NCBI GenBank assembly: GCA_013076295.1
Contig: RQOL01000876.1
Span: 6,014,001-6,078,000 of the forward strand
Direction: 5' to 3'
Source: Sanderia malayensis
Taxonomy: Eukaryota; Cnidaria; Scyphozoa; Semaeostomeae; Pelagiidae
Length of the DNA stretch: 64,000 bases
Shown: one piece after another, positions 11,300 through 23,757 of the stretch
Layout of the letters: each line of letters begins with the position of its first letter
Position numbering within the stretch: position 1 is the stretch's first letter
The notes under the pieces: model-generated
What the model was told of the DNA's origin: nothing
Seen by the model: the letters and a program-made list of their open reading frames with translations, nothing else
The model's database searches: none
Translations under genes and position numbers: made by a program

Positions 11300-12290
11300 A
11301 TGACCTATGTAATCAGCTTCGTTATGGAGCTCGTGTCGTTTACGAGGGATCTCGCGTTTTCTAAGGTCTTTCGCAACTTGCCTACTGCCTTTGAGCACCC
11401 CGATATTATCTCACAAAACCTCCAGCAGGAAGTCTTGCTGGGCCGCACAAGTGGCCCCTTTTTAGCCCCCCCCCCCATTTCCGAAGATTCAAGTTTTGTC
11501 TATCGGGATCGTGCCTAAGAATAACCCGGATAAACTTCACACTATTTTTACCTATCTCACCCCCGACATGGTAGCTCTATCAATTCAAATATCGACAAAA
11601 ATTTTTCCTCGATGACCTGCGTCACTATTGCCGATCCCATCTTTGCTCTTCGTTCTCTTGGCCAGGGCTCTTACATGGCTAAGACTGACATAGAGGCTGT
11701 TTTTCGACACATCCCGGTCCCCCTGACGATTGGGAACTCCTTGGTATGAAATGAAAAGGAAATACTATTTCGACAAAGTTCTACCCTTCGGCCATCGAAT
11801 TACCCCGCTCATTTTCAACCCCCTTCCGGACGCCCTGGAATGGAGTCTAACAAATAATGCGGTATTTCATTCGTTATTCCTCTCTTAGATGTTTTTTTTT
11901 CATCATTGAACCAGCTTTTTCACCGGGGGACGTCAAATCCAACTGTCAAATCAGTGTGACCGGCATGCTAACGGCCTTTCGAAATCTCGGCGTGCCCCTA
12001 GCCCCCCACAAAGCACAAGGGCCGTCCACGGTCCTCGAATTTCTAGGGATTATATTGGACTCTAATATCATGCCAGCCCGCCTCCCCGATGACAAGATAT
12101 TTCGTCACAAACTTAACCTGTGGACATCTAAGCACGCCGCTACTCTCAAAGAATTACAATCTTTGCTTGGTCTGCTTGATTTTGCGTGCAAGGTTATCCC
12201 CCCCCCCGGTCGCGTGTTTCTGCAAAGCATTATCAACTTTAGGTTGGTGTTTCGAAAAACAATCCTCACATTCGACCTAATCAGGAGTTC
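11300..12290 (+). pseudogene. DIRS reverse transcriptase remnant
   Basis: Across several frames are RT pieces: MAKTDIEAVFRHIPV (about 11670-11720), FDKVLPFGHR (about 11768-11800) and, in frame from 11941, LTAFRNLGVPLAPHKAQGPS, EFLGIILDSNIMPARLP and KELQSLLGLLDFACKVIPPPG. This order is that of DIRS/Ngaro-group RTs. The YLDD region around 11880 is disrupted. At least four frameshifts separate the pieces, and RNase H is not recognisable. Confidence 0.75.
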
Positions 12291-12993
12291 TACAAAGACA
12301 TTGAGATGTTCTATTACACTGATTACGCTATACGCTACCATCTACTTTCCCTGTTGCAATTTTTTTGTTTCGTCTATGGGGATTACGCGGAGCGTAATTT
12401 GTGGCAGCAAGTGCTCGCTCAATCCTTAGCTCTCACTTTTCATAGACTCACCAAATTACACTTTACAAAGGGGGGATCAGATATTGAATATAAGACCCCC
12501 CGCGTAGGGCTGATGAGACGTTTGCTGCCATGAACCATTTCCGCGTACTCCCACATAAACCTGAGTTGTTTTTCTTGTATTCTGTCTCCACTGCCAAATG
12601 CTAAAGATAAGTTCGCTTCCAACTACACTTGGGGCGGAAAAAGGATTAATTGGCAAAATCCGACAACTCTGGCCATTGAATCAACCTACAAAAATAGGAA
12701 GATAAGAGAAGCATTGGAGATCCAATGTATGAAAACTGGCCCAAATGAGGTAGAGGGCCTCAATCGCGATACTGGTGTGAACATTAATTCACAAGTTTGG
12801 AGGGCTTTCTTCTACGATTGGAGGAAAACGCATCCAGGACTAAAAAGATGGCAAAACTATTGGTGTACAGATGTAGCGTGTCAGAATTCGATTCTTTGTG
12901 ACGATGATTCTTTTAATGAACAATGTTTCGAACAACAACCGTTGGAAAACTCACTTCTGATGTTGCCTGGCTCCAGGCCAGGCGAAAATTTAA

Positions 12994-14495
12994 AGGCCTA
13001 CTGCAATCAAAAATCACTTTCCCGTTTTTTTTCATAAAATGAAATTTCAATCTTTACTGATTACTTTGGTGCCTGTTTTGTTTTTATTCGATCACGATAA
13101 GTATACTAAATTTGGCTTTGAAATGGGGCACTGACTGCGACATGGTATGACGTCATAACCAGGACACAAATCGAATTTTATAATGGGAGAGTATCGGGAA
13201 AAGTTTTTAAATCTGCACTATGCGTAACCCCGGCCCTTATTAAAAAATCGCTTCCCAGGGTACAAAACTATAACTTTCTGCGCGTCGTTTCAGCTATAAC
13301 CAAAAAAATTGAACTTACGGTAACGCTATAGCGGCGCTTTGAAAAAGGGTACTACAAACCGCGCGGTTAGTCAAAAGACATTTTATTCCGCGCGGTTTGA
13401 TTTCCAAGCAGCTGGAAGCATTCACAAAGGAAGTTTGTCAGAAATCATGGATGGCGGAGCTGTGTGAGTAAAACTAGTAACAAACACGATGGCCGGGGTT
13501 GTTGTTAGTGGACCAGGCAAAGTAAGCTGTTACAGCAGTTAAGTTAATTAATAAATGGTATTTTCAAGCAGCCGTTTTAAAAACAAATTTGAAATGAAAC
13601 AGATAAGGAGAGCTGGAAGCGTGCGTTTTGCTCACAATACACATAGGCCAGACAGAAATTAAAAACATAAAGCTACGGAACCACCAGTTTCATTTGTTGT
13701 CCATTTGGAATTTTGGAACCATCGTGTTTCAACAGAAAACTTGTAACACATCTGACTATGATAATAAATTGCTATGCAGAATATAGCGATTAGTTCTATT
13801 TTATTTCTCCAATTTCTACCCCGATGAAAACATTGAAGCAACTTGGCGTTCCAGCCAGACTTGATGTAAAAGTAATTCGTTTTGATAAGACTGGACTGAC
13901 AACAACTTAGCAGCATCAGATATATCTTAAAAAGCCAACTCTGAGCGTAAATAGTCCATGTAGATTCTGAAAACATCTCTGCATTCTATCACACATACAT
14001 CATATGCGACTCAGTCAAGTCAAATGCAAAAGTATATTTCATCTCGACACTGATAATCCCCGTTGTTTGCTTCCGCTCTCCGCCGCGGCTGATCGCCCTC
14101 CGGCAGTTTGACGTCACGACCAAAACTGCCCCAATTCAGACCCCAATTACTCCCCCCAAATCGCTTTCTAAAATTATGAAAAAAATTTTAAAATTTGTGA
14201 AAACATTTTAATATTTCTGCCTTGGGATGCGATTTTTAATTAATTAGTTATTTATTGAGCTAGACGGAGTGAAGCAAAAAGCTACAATACACTTCAATAC
14301 AAAAACTTGAAATGGGTCCTGGTTATTACGTCACGTTTGTCGCAGTTGAAATGGCAAAATCGACGACTTTGCGGGCTTGTAAAAACAATTCTACTGGATC
14401 AATTTTCATTCTGGAAACGGTTTTATGATCAGTTCGAATAGGTTTACCATGAAATGTAAAAAAATCATATCACTTTTTTTGATTGCAGTAGGCCT
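12994..14495. mobile_element. TTAA-flanked DNA element, copy A
   Basis: The ends are inverted repeats starting AGGCCTACTGCAATCAAAAA. TTAA duplications flank them at 12990-12993 and 14496-14499. TTAA targets are used by piggyBac and Kolobok elements, and the end sequence fits Kolobok-like MITEs better, by inference. The 1,502-base interior has no transposase. It includes two TGACGTCA sites (13148 and 14109). Copy B at 41239 shares the first ~615 bases and the stretch after 13985, but has a different middle. Confidence 0.8.
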
Positions 14496-14499
14496 TTAA

Positions 14500-15322
14500 G
14501 TACATAAAAACCGACGTTAGTTTTTTCCATACTGATGTTTATATATATTGATTAACGTTACTAACCTTAAAAAGATGTCTCTGAAAGATTATTTTAAATG
14601 TTAATGTCACAATCAGAGTCGTGCGCTGTGTCATATGAAGATGACAGCCATGCCCAGGCACAGTCTTCTTGTGAATTGGTGTTTGAATCAGTATCAGTTT
14701 CTGTTTTTTCTTTTTCATCGTCATTTTTGTGCGCATGTTTTGCCACATTTGTTATTCGCTTTCGTATTCGACGTGGGCCATGGTTAACTGGATCTTAATT
14801 ATCTGAAACCTTGTTGTCTACCTGGTTTTATTTCGCTGTCGAAGTTTTCTTTTCATATACCGTAAGTCTCCCAATTAGCCCCCTGGGATAAAGAAACTAC
14901 TCTTCTTCTGCAAATAACGCTGGATTACAAGGCCACCATGACATTTTTTACCTCGTGATAGACGTCAAAAACATGATCTGTGATCATGTTTTTGTTTCTT
15001 AATCATCAAAGTCAAAAAAAAATATCGAGTCCATGTTATGAGAGAAAGTCGACGTCGGATTTGTCACTTCTGTAGGGGGAAAAGCGGGGGAAAACCATGA
15101 TGTCATAGTGGACATGGCGAAAATGACGAAATATCGACACTTCCACACGTTATAACTCGCGAACTACACATCTGATTGACAAATAACTTTCGGTTCCGAA
15201 GTCAGCGCACAGAGTTTTATTGAATTCACAAATAAAAAAGGCCCTAGGGCCACTTTAATTAATCTATTTGGCCACAAAATTATTAACCACATTTGATGAC
15301 AGACAGGAATTGAAAATGTTTC
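14500..15322. other. Intergenic stretch with MITE end and hairpin
   Basis: No gene is supported. A TACCGTAAGTCTCCCAATTAG phrase at 14858 resembles the TACCGTA MITE ends found at 38996 and 39474. A perfect 13-base stem with a 3-base loop (CAAAAACATGATC TGT ...) lies at 14966-14994. Confidence 0.5.
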
Positions 15323-16139
15323 CCAGCTGGAAAATTCATGTCCTGATTATAACAGTGGAGGTGCTCTATGCCGAGCTCAGTTATGCCTCCCTCTACACTG
15401 CATAAATGTAACAAGGTGTCCAACTGTCAAATCAGTTCGACCAGCATGCTAACGGCTTTTCGAAATCTCGGCGTCCCCCTAGCCCTCCACAAAACCGTCC
15501 ACGGGCCGTCCACGGTCCTCGAATTTCTAGAGATTATATTGGACTCTAATATCATGCAAGCCCGCATCCCCGACAACAAGATATCTCGCCTTCGTCACGA
15601 ACTTAACCTGTGGACATCTAAGCACACCGCTACTCTCAAAGAATTACAATCTTTGATGGGTCTGCTTAATTTTGCGTGCAAGGTTATCCCCCTGGTCGCA
15701 TGTTTCTGCAACGCATTATCAACCTTAGGTTGGTGTTTCGAAAAACAATCCTCAGATTCGACTTAATCAGGAGTTCCACAAAGACATTGAGATGTTAGAT
15801 TACACTGATTACACTATACGCTACCATATACTTTCCCTTTTGTAATTTTTTTTTTCCTCTATGGGGATTACGCGGACCGTAGTTTGTTGCAGCAAGTGCT
15901 CGCTCCATCCTTAGCTCCCACTTTTCATAGACTCACCAAATTACACTTTGCAAAGGGGGGATCAGGTATTGAATATAAGACCCCCCGCGTAGGGCTGATG
16001 AGACGTTTGCTGCCATGAACCATTTCCGCGTACTCCCACATAAAACTTGTGTTGTTTTTCTTGTATTCTGTCTCCACTGCCAAATGCTAAAGATAAGTTC
16101 GCTTCCAACTACACTTGGGGCGAAAAAAGGATTAATTGG
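15323..16139 (+). mobile_element. DIRS-type retroelement, copy B (short remnant)
   Basis: The match to copy A begins at CAGCTGGAAAATTCATG and ends at ATTAATTGGC. It keeps the same gag deletion join as copy A, then a second deletion that runs from TGTAACAAGG straight to the RT segment (LTAFRNLGVPLALHK ... ACKVIP, 15445-15700). It finishes with the 3' terminal region. No intact ORF remains. Confidence 0.8.
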
Positions 16140-16710
16140 CTGAAAGTCAGATAAGAAATCATTCCTCCATTTTTTAACCAAGTTTCCTTTTGAACAAAAA
16201 TGTATTGTTTTCTTTACACGGTCTTTTTGACGTCGTTTCTTCTTTTCTTCTATACTCTCATTAGAGCGCCTAACTTCAGCTATCTATAACTATCAGAATA
16301 TCACGTAACGAATAAGGGTTATGAACAATTAAATTTCGTTAGCTAATAGTTTTACGTATGTTTGTTACTAATTTTACATTTTGTTCATGTGTAAATTCGA
16401 TATATAATTCAGTAGAGAGGAGAATCGACCATGGGTTAAGATCAAAATGACCAGAAGTGCACAAAGACAGTTTTTGACTCGCGACGCGCATGCGCAAGCG
16501 AGTAGATGTTTGTGAGTGGGGGAAATGTGGTGTTCTGTGTCAGTGTTCTGTGTTCTGTGTTTGTGTTTACTTGGCCATATAAGGTATGTGCCTCAGATTC
16601 AAACATTCACTTTTGATTTGAAATGAGGCTGCCAAGTATGGTATAACTTTGCGAATTTTGCATTGGATAAAATATAAACTTGTTGAAACAACAAACAATA
16701 TGACGTGCCA
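16140..16710. other. Intergenic, nothing recognised
   Basis: This AT-rich stretch has only a short TTCTGTGT tandem run near 16530-16560. I see no gene or element end. Confidence 0.5.
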
Positions 16711-17143
16711 TACACATTTTTTTTATAAGAACACATTTTATAAGAACACTGAGGCTCGATTTCTCAAAAAAATAAGAACAAGTTTAGAACATGCTCAGCC
16801 TCGGATGAGAAATTAAAAAAGAAACAAAAAGTGATTTTTGAATTTTTTCACTTCAACAAAACAAAACCATGTAATTCCTAAACAAAAGTCATTCATAAGA
16901 CAACGTGTTATGCCGTAGTAAAGTAGCTGAGTACATGTATAAATAATGTTTGAGTTCTGGTCTAATGTCACTGCAAAAATAAAATAAGAACATTTTTAAG
17001 AACATTTTAGCCTCAAATTATGAAAAAATTAAGAACATCGAAATAAGAACACTTTTAAGAACATTTTAGCCTCAAATTATGAAAAAATTAAGAACATCGA
17101 GCCTCGGCAAAAATTATCTGGTTCTTATAAAAAAAAGAGTGTA
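16711..17143. mobile_element. MITE with TACAC...TATAAGAAC ends and 57-base tandem repeat
   Basis: The left end TACACATTTTTTTTATAAGA is matched by the complementary right end (GTTCTTATAAAAAAAAGAGTGTA). TA at both tips fits a TA target. Inside, a unit of about 57 bases (TTTTAAGAACATTTTAGCCTC...AAGAACATCG) is repeated twice in tandem at about 16985-17100, and TAAGAAC recurs many times subterminally. A similar element with TAAGAAAC repeats lies at 42906-43468, and a lone end at 40043. Confidence 0.65.
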
Positions 17144-18961
17144 CTAGACGCTGGGCACGCTGTGACAGGGCGGAATCACGAGCACGAGCACGATCACCCA
17201 CGGAGAAGAGGAGCATTTTTGACTCGTTGTTGGAAGCATCTTTTCACTTGGAAGCAAGTGAAAAGAAGAGAGTTTTCTAGCTGTATGCTTATGCAACTAA
17301 TACAACAATTATAGTATTTCATTTTTTTTTGGAAATTTGGAAAGTTTTTTAACTTTGATGAAACATGATCGAAAATTGAAGTTAAAATGATTGCTTGAGT
17401 GGTCTCAACACAAATGTTTTTTAATTTGCTGCCTTCAATCCTGAAAATTGAATCCAGAATCTTTTATGTCCAGGAGTTAAAAAACGTGAATAGTCAATAA
17501 AATTAGTTATTCAGTTTTGCTCAAGCTCAATTTCTAGGCTCGCAAAGTTTGACTTTAATTTGATAATATTTTCTTCACTTTCTGGATAATCCAGTGAAGT
17601 AAAAGCCCTCTGTCGTGAGTCACCTCAAGGTTCCTTTGATTCTGTTCTTGAAGCACTCGTTGGGTCTATGACAACATAAAAAGGCACACAACAAAAGTAA
17701 ATTGATGTATTTATATAAATGTGTCATCTGACAATACAGGTCTTATTTATTTAATTACATCCAAGCAGGAATAAAGCAAATAACATAATATACCTACAAC
17801 AGCAAAAGATCAAATAACAATTAATCTTGATGAAAAAGTGTTTAAAAGGTCCTCCAAGCCTGAGTGAGACTATCTAGTTTCTTTCTTTCTACCTTTCAAA
17901 CCTTGCAAGTAATTCATTTTATTCCAGTAAACCCTCAAAACACAAGTTTTCATAATTGGTCACTTTCTCCAATTCTTCACTTTCATCCATATGAAAGACC
18001 AAAGAAAGAAACAAGTAGGCTAGTTTCATTCTCCAATAAAAATGCTATCAAATGCTGTGCAGTTTCACTGTATTATTTTCCAGTGCCACAATACCTTTTT
18101 TTATTTGCTATAACTATAGATCTCGCTAAATCTGAATCTGCTTTCACTTTTTTGATCTCATGAGTAATTTTTGAGCTACAAGGTGTTTTTCCTGACACTT
18201 TCGTGACAGACTTCGAGGATTGGGTCTAGGCTAATATGACATGATAGTAGGGACCCGGTTTTTTCCTGTGCTGAAGCAAGAAGTTTGACACTGATTTTCT
18301 CCCAGAAAACAAATATTTTTATTCGTTTTTTTACTCAAATATTTAGACATCGGGCGTGGTTACCCAGAATGGGATTTTTAAACAGTTTTGATCGATCAGT
18401 TGCTTTAAAATTCAAATGCAAAATTTCCTTGTAGTGGCTGTCTAATCTGTATTGGGGTTTAACCTAAGAGTAAAAGTGAGTTTATTTGTATGCAATTTAC
18501 TTTATTTCCTGTTCAAATGACTCTATTCGAAAATTTTCCATTTTCAAAAAGCGGCTTTAAAGATTTACATTGCAATTTTTGCAAAATTAAAAACAATTAG
18601 TGTAAATTATTGAAAATTTGAAGACATGAAGATGAAAATTGAGCAAAGCATACATAGTAAATAACATAAATGTAATGTATCGTAATAAAGTCAAATTTTT
18701 AGAATGCCTCTGCAGAATATGTTTGGCCTTCCGTGTCTTGCAGTTGCTGATTTTGGACGACTGTTTTAGATTTCAGCTTTCTTCTCCTCTTCGTTGTCTC
18801 ATCTAAAGTGGCCTTGTGGGCTTTCTTTAGCCTCTTCAGAGTCTTTTTCCTTGCAGCTTCAGAGAATTTTCACCAAATGCAATGCCCAAAACTTCAAAAA
18901 GAACATTCTGAAAGCTGACACCCATGGTGAATTGGCAAATTGTGACAGCTGTGTGCAAGGT
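17144..18961. other. Intergenic, no supported gene
   Basis: Only AT-rich sequence, short non-matching ORFs and one 11-base-stem hairpin (17240-17265) are seen in about 1.8 kb. Confidence 0.5.
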
Positions 18962-20228
18962 TCATTTTCCAACATATGTTGACTTAGGACACAATCTCCA
19001 AATGGTGTTATGAAGACTCATTTGAATTTTGCGTCCTATTCCTTGCACACCTCTTGAGCAATCCATCTTCAGTGAGTCATTGAAGATTGGGACAAGCTTT
19101 CGTCCAAAATCAACTGGCAATGTCGCATGGTCTGAATGAGACCCAGGAGATTCTTCTTTAGCTAATGCTCTTTGGAAAAAGCACCATGACCTCTCACCAG
19201 TAGGACAATGGTGATGTTTGGGGTGCTCATTGGATGAGGACATATGAAAAAGGATGGCAAATATTCTTTTCTTTAATAACTCGACATCACCAGAGTGATC
19301 CTTTATTGCACGTCCATAACAATTTTGGATCTTTTTTATTTTCATTGCTGCTAACTTTCCTTTTCCAATGATTGAGTGCTTTTGACTTTTGCACTCAACT
19401 ACCAATATCCTTAGAGCCTTTCCCATTCTTTTTGAAACGTGGTTGACACACTCTTCTTTTTCAATCGCAACATTGCCATATACCTTTACTTCAAACAGTG
19501 TATCATAAGCCTTGCTATAACCATCTGAAAGAACAGTGGTGTAGCGTAGCTTGTGCTCTTCTACATATCTTTGTCAGAGTGTTTTAGCAGCCTCAACTTC
19601 CATAGCATTGGCAGTGCCATTGAAATTCTTGGTGAACTTTTCAGCATGTGCAGCTCTCCACTCATCAGTTGTGTCTTCACCTGTCAATTTGCACTTTAAG
19701 CAAACATAGGAGATAACTTTGTAATCTATTGTCAGAAGATATATAACACAACCAATACCATTGTGAGAGGAATGGCCTCGTTTTGCCATGTACCATCAAA
19801 TGACAAAGCAATGTCCAAAACACCTTCGTCCTCATGTGTTGTGCCTGTTGCTTCATACGCAGCTGATATAGTTCTTTTGATATTTTATCAATTGTTTTAA
19901 TACTTGCTTCTTGCAACTTATCTTGAATACCAGAATAGGTTTTGTATGCCAGGCAGTTGGGGAAATTAATTATACTGCACCACTCTTTCGTGGATGCAAA
20001 ACCAGATCCTGTGCTTCTGAAAGCCAGTACACTTCTATAGCTTATGTTGAATTTTTGCCTGTTGGCAGAGCTCCCACCAATCCTCTGACTTGAAAACAAA
20101 TCCACAACGCCATCTTTACATCCAGTGCATTTGATAATGATCTTGACTGCAAAACCACAATGTGCGTCTTTGTTTAACTGAACTTCCAAAACACCAGGTT
20201 GTAAACAACTTGGGCATACAAGATTCAT
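18962..20228 (-). pseudogene. Mutator-like transposase, frameshifted
   Basis: Three minus-strand frames chain in order. The N-terminal one (from 20228) begins MNLVCPSCLQPGVLEV and has CTGCKDG, a zinc-binding-like start. The middle has MAKRGHSSHNGIGCVIYLLTIDYKVISYVCLKC and later NFNGTANAMEVEAAKTL. The C-terminal one has GKALRILVVECKSQKHSIIGKGKLAAMKIKKIQNCYGRAI and HHHCPTGERSWCFFQRAL. This series (RGHSSHNG, NGTANAMEVEAA, YGRAI, CP.G..SWC) is that of the Mutator-like transposase domain common in cnidarian and insect genomes. A stretch between 19427 and 19573 reads in yet another frame. At least three frame changes make it inactive. Confidence 0.75.
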
Positions 20229-20914
20229 AAAAAAACTATCCTCGGTTTCATCAACATCATTTTCTTTTGGTTAACAAAGGTTTTCCAATCATATCCCAAA
20301 TGCTTTCAACTTTTGGGCCGAAGCTGATTTCCTGACATTATGAGGGGCCCTATGGTATTCGCAAAATATGCTATCAAAATTCCAATTATACCGGAATTGT
20401 GTTATGCTGTTATCAGTAGAAGTAAACATAAAAAACAATACAATAGTGTAAATACCGAAACGCAAATTATGCGATTATCTAATGGCATAGTGTTCATTTC
20501 GGTAAGTAGGTATTACTTGCCGAAACACTAACTATGCGATTATCGAGACAATACCCTAAGTCCTCGAGTAAGCCCCCACTCTCGAATGGGCCCCTTTTCG
20601 AATAAGCCCCCATGGGGATTATTGGATTTTAGCAGAAATCGAATAACTGGAGTAATGTGATCATAAGTTTATAAGATGACTTTTGGATAACATTTGATAA
20701 AACTTGATATCTCTATATTTGAAAACTTTGGAGATTGTTTGTTATTTTAGTAAATACATTGTAACTTAGTAAATTAATTTCATTTTTGACTGGCTTTCTT
20801 CTCGTTTTTCAATATACTTGGACATAGATATCGCCATGAAAACAGCATATCTATGCTGACAATTTTTGCTTATACAGAATAAGCCCCCTTTAATAAGCCC
20901 CGCCCCCTCCCCTC
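20229..20914. other. Intergenic with MITE-like AAGCCCCC phrases
   Basis: Phrases such as TCCTCGAGTAAGCCCCCA (20571) and AATAAGCCCC (20880-20900) belong to the same repeat family as the MITEs at 38996 and 39474. The two clusters could be the ends of one larger element, about 340 bases, whose middle has no gene. Confidence 0.4.
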
Positions 20915-21253
20915 AAGGTATTTGGTTGTTTCCACCACATCAATTTCTTTGCTGCGGATTTTTAGATCCAAGCCCACATTATGGCTTTTGAACATGTTTT
21001 GTTTTGGTTTAGTAGAAACCAGCATCGACTATGTTTTTGCAACATTCAGGGTAAGTTTTTTGCCTTGCAGCCGATTTTCAAGGTTTTTGAGGTCATTGTT
21101 AATAACCCCGTTCAGCTGAGTAATGTCAGAGGACCGGTAGCACAGGTTGGTGTCATCAGCATACATAGACAAAGATGATTCCTGAATAGCCCGTGGGAGG
21201 TCGTTGATGTAAACAAGAATTAGTAAGGGACCGAGACATGACCCCTGAGGCAC
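20915..21253 (-). pseudogene. LINE reverse transcriptase fragment
   Basis: The minus strand reads MPQGSCLGPLLILVYINDLP, then the catalytic motif MYADDTNL and VINNDLKNLENRLQGKKLTLNVAKT. After an in-frame stop the typical continuation (SMLVSTKPK ... DLKIRSKEIDVVETTKY) runs to about 20920. It covers RT motifs B to E. The rest of the element is missing. Confidence 0.85.
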
Positions 21254-22186
21254 ACCAGTCTCCAGGTCACCAATATCGGAATCAATACTTTAAGGCTAAA
21301 GATCTAGTTCACTCATTTCACAATCATTTGTCTCAAAAACACCCCACTCCAAAGATATTTGGTTTAAGTAACTCCATTTTTACTCTGTGGTCACTGAACA
21401 ATAATTCCTTAATATTTATGAAGTCTCAAAACAGCACTGAATTGGTTAATGCTGTCAAGTCAATGGTAGTTTGATTTTTTGTCTGAATATCTTTCTTGGC
21501 TTTCTTTTCATGGTAATGAGCTTATCCATTCCTGATAATCGTACACTCCCCTCGCAAAAGTTTGTGAACCATTCGGAATTTAATGATGGCGGACACTAAC
21601 AACCAATGGCAATTTGTTTACAAACAATAAAAAATGATTTATTGCGCAATTATGCGATATAAGATACACTAGAGTGCCCACTTCAATTGACGCATCGATG
21701 CAAAATTTAAAGCATTGGTCGGCCATCTTGTTGGAGGCTCGCAGACGAAATTCAAGGTCTGAAGCCTTATAATTCAAATGTAAAACTATAAGGCTGTAAA
21801 ATCTTAGGCTTTATGATTAAAATATAAAATCAGGAGGTCATTGCCGATCGATTGATATCTAATATACCCTATTTCGGAGTAGTCGGTAAAATGGAAATCC
21901 GCCTTTCCAAAAACAATAGTAATACAATCGATCCAGCAATAAAACTTCAATATGTCAAACCGGCTATGATATTATGAAGGTTCCAATCTTAATTTTAGGT
22001 TAAGCAACCGTAATATCCACGTAATTCTTGTTCAAACTGTAATGCTTCAGGCCGTGAAATTCTCAAATGAGCCTCCAACGAGACCTGGTCCCAAATGAGT
22101 CACAGCGCGGTGCCTGGTTCCCACTCTACTCTAATAAATATTATAGTCTTGCTGAAACATAAAGGGCTCATCTGACCTTCCTAATG

Positions 22187-22310
22187 TGGCGTGTTCAGGT
22201 TCCAAGCAGAGTGAGTCAGAAAACACCAACGGATAAGCAGCCAACTCTTTTACAATCAATTCAAGACTAAATCATTTTACAAACATACACAATTATTATA
22301 AATACTTCTG
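22187..22310 (-). repeat. Fragment matching the Tigger 5' leader
   Basis: Read on the minus strand it matches about 7345-7470, the leader just upstream of the Tigger transposase start (GTTCCAAGCAGAGTGAGTCA and neighbours). The coding part is absent. Confidence 0.7.
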
Positions 22311-22437
22311 ACTCTGATCAATCAACGGATACGGATACATAAGTAGGAAATAACAATTGCACAACTACGGCTACAAACACAATTCAAAGCAAGAAATCAA
22401 GATTAAAACATTCAAAAGAATAACATATTAAATACAA

Positions 22438-23757
22438 TTATGATGATAGGCAAAAAGTGTAGTTGGCGTTGTTTAGCCCAAAACGGCACTCGTCGCTGAA
22501 AACTACATCTCTCCAATTGTCCACGGTCCAATCTTTGACAGCCTTCAACCAGCTTTTTCTTGCGGCTCTATTTTTTCGTTTTTTATGGGAGTAACTTTTG
22601 ATGGCATATCTGTGCAGTACATTAATCCCCAAAAATTTCGGACGGTTTAATTTTCGGACAAATATACAGTCCGAAAATTTAACCGTCCGAAATTTTTAGA
22701 ATCCGAAAATTTTACCGTCCGAAAATTTTACTGCCAATAAACTATATAAAAGTTGCGAAGTATGTATATTTCTTTATACTTCCGATATGTTTTATTGACC
22801 AAGCAAAAAGTTGAAAGTGACTGCAATGTCCTGTACAGGTAGAAACGAAATAGAAATAGCAAGCAAGTGTCAAAATACTAGCACGCCAGGTGTAGTCAAA
22901 CAGAAAACTCTATAAAAGAGCCAACGTTTTCTTCAGGGCATCCAATACGAATATAGCAGGATTCTTCTCATCATTTGACTAGCTTGAATGATCCTCGTCC
23001 TCAATATGATCATCATCATCAAGCATGATTAGCAGCAGCTCAGCTTCCTCTAAGTTCTCTGATTCATTTGCTTTTGTGTTTGGAAATGGTTCATCTGAAA
23101 ATTCCCCAGTTTCACTATCGACTTTTCTCGATTTTGATACAAACTAAAACTGTATTCATGTACTCAATCATTAGTGTTGTGTGTTTTGTTGAAGATCTCA
23201 TTGTTATGTTGTGTTATGAACCTTGAAGATACTATCCGAAAGTCCTTCGAGTCTCTTTACATTTTGTCCGAAATTTTTGTCCGAAATTGTCCGAAATAGG
23301 GATTTTTCAGTCCGAAATTTTCTGTCCGAAAATTAAACGTCCGAAATTAAACCGTCCGAAATTTTTGGGGATTAATGTATCCGTCTTGCAGTGCACAAAG
23401 ATAACGATTTGGAGGGAATTTTGCTCTGTATTTGTTTACAAAGCGACTTCAAGGAGTCAATCAAAACAATCTTCTCTTCCCGTGCGCCACGTTTAACAAT
23501 TCGTTCTTTCTTTTCAGTGAACTTTTAGGCCGGCCTGTCCTTTCGCTCATGGCCACAGAACCTGTTTTTTGAAACTTTGTCAAAATATTATAAGCACTTG
23601 TCTTTGTGCATCCAACAACTTTTGAAATTTTTCCACAGGAGTAACCTTCATTTCGGAGAGTAATTATGGCTACCAGATCTTGAAATGAAATTTCCTTCCC
23701 TTTTGCCATGCCAGGGAAGGTTGCCGGACCTTCCACCCCACCTGCGTTCCGCCCCAC
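22438..23757 (-). pseudogene. Tc1-like transposase split by a MITE
   Basis: The N-terminal part (23757 to about 23464) has a Tc1 paired-like helix-turn-helix: AIITLRNEGYSCGKISKVVGCTKTSAYNILTKFQKTGSV, then ERTGRPK with the GRP hinge. The remainder reappears at 22618 to 22438, ending with KSWLKAVKDWTVDNWRDVVFSDECRFGL, which includes the first catalytic Asp (FSDE). The 758-base MITE at 22620-23377 separates them. The second Asp and the Glu of the DDE triad are missing, so the gene is also 3'-truncated. Confidence 0.75.
22620..23377. mobile_element. TA-flanked non-autonomous element, TIR CATTAATCCCCAAAAATTTC
   Basis: The ends are inverted repeats of over 30 bases starting CATTAATCCCCAAAAATTTC, flanked by TA (22618-22619 and 23378-23379). 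Just inside both ends the phrase GTCCGAAA repeats many times. The core, read on the minus strand from about 23150 to 22985, holds an open stretch of over 50 codons ending in a strongly acidic tail (LLLIMLDDDDHIEDEDHSS then stop). That is like the C terminus of pogo/Tigger transposases, so it may be what remains of the parent's coding sequence. Confidence 0.8.

Larger units (their letters stand above)
10120..12653 (+). mobile_element. DIRS-type retroelement, copy A (internally deleted)
   Basis: It starts TTAATTCTCAATTCCTGCC and ends ACTTGGGGCGGAAAAAGGATTAATTGG with termini shared with the longer copy at 29550-33956. It keeps a 5' region, a gag start (10485), a shortened gag, part of the RT (11300-12290) and a 3' terminal region (about 12302-12653). 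It lacks the RNase H and tyrosine recombinase. The gag is joined directly from GATTATA near 10993 to CCGAGGTGCCC near 10999, removing about 400 bases present in the long copy; copy B has the same join. Confidence 0.85.

Noticed and set aside
14598..14798. Serine/phenylalanine-rich small ORF
   Set aside because: Low-complexity reading of a T-rich stretch; its antisense is equally open.
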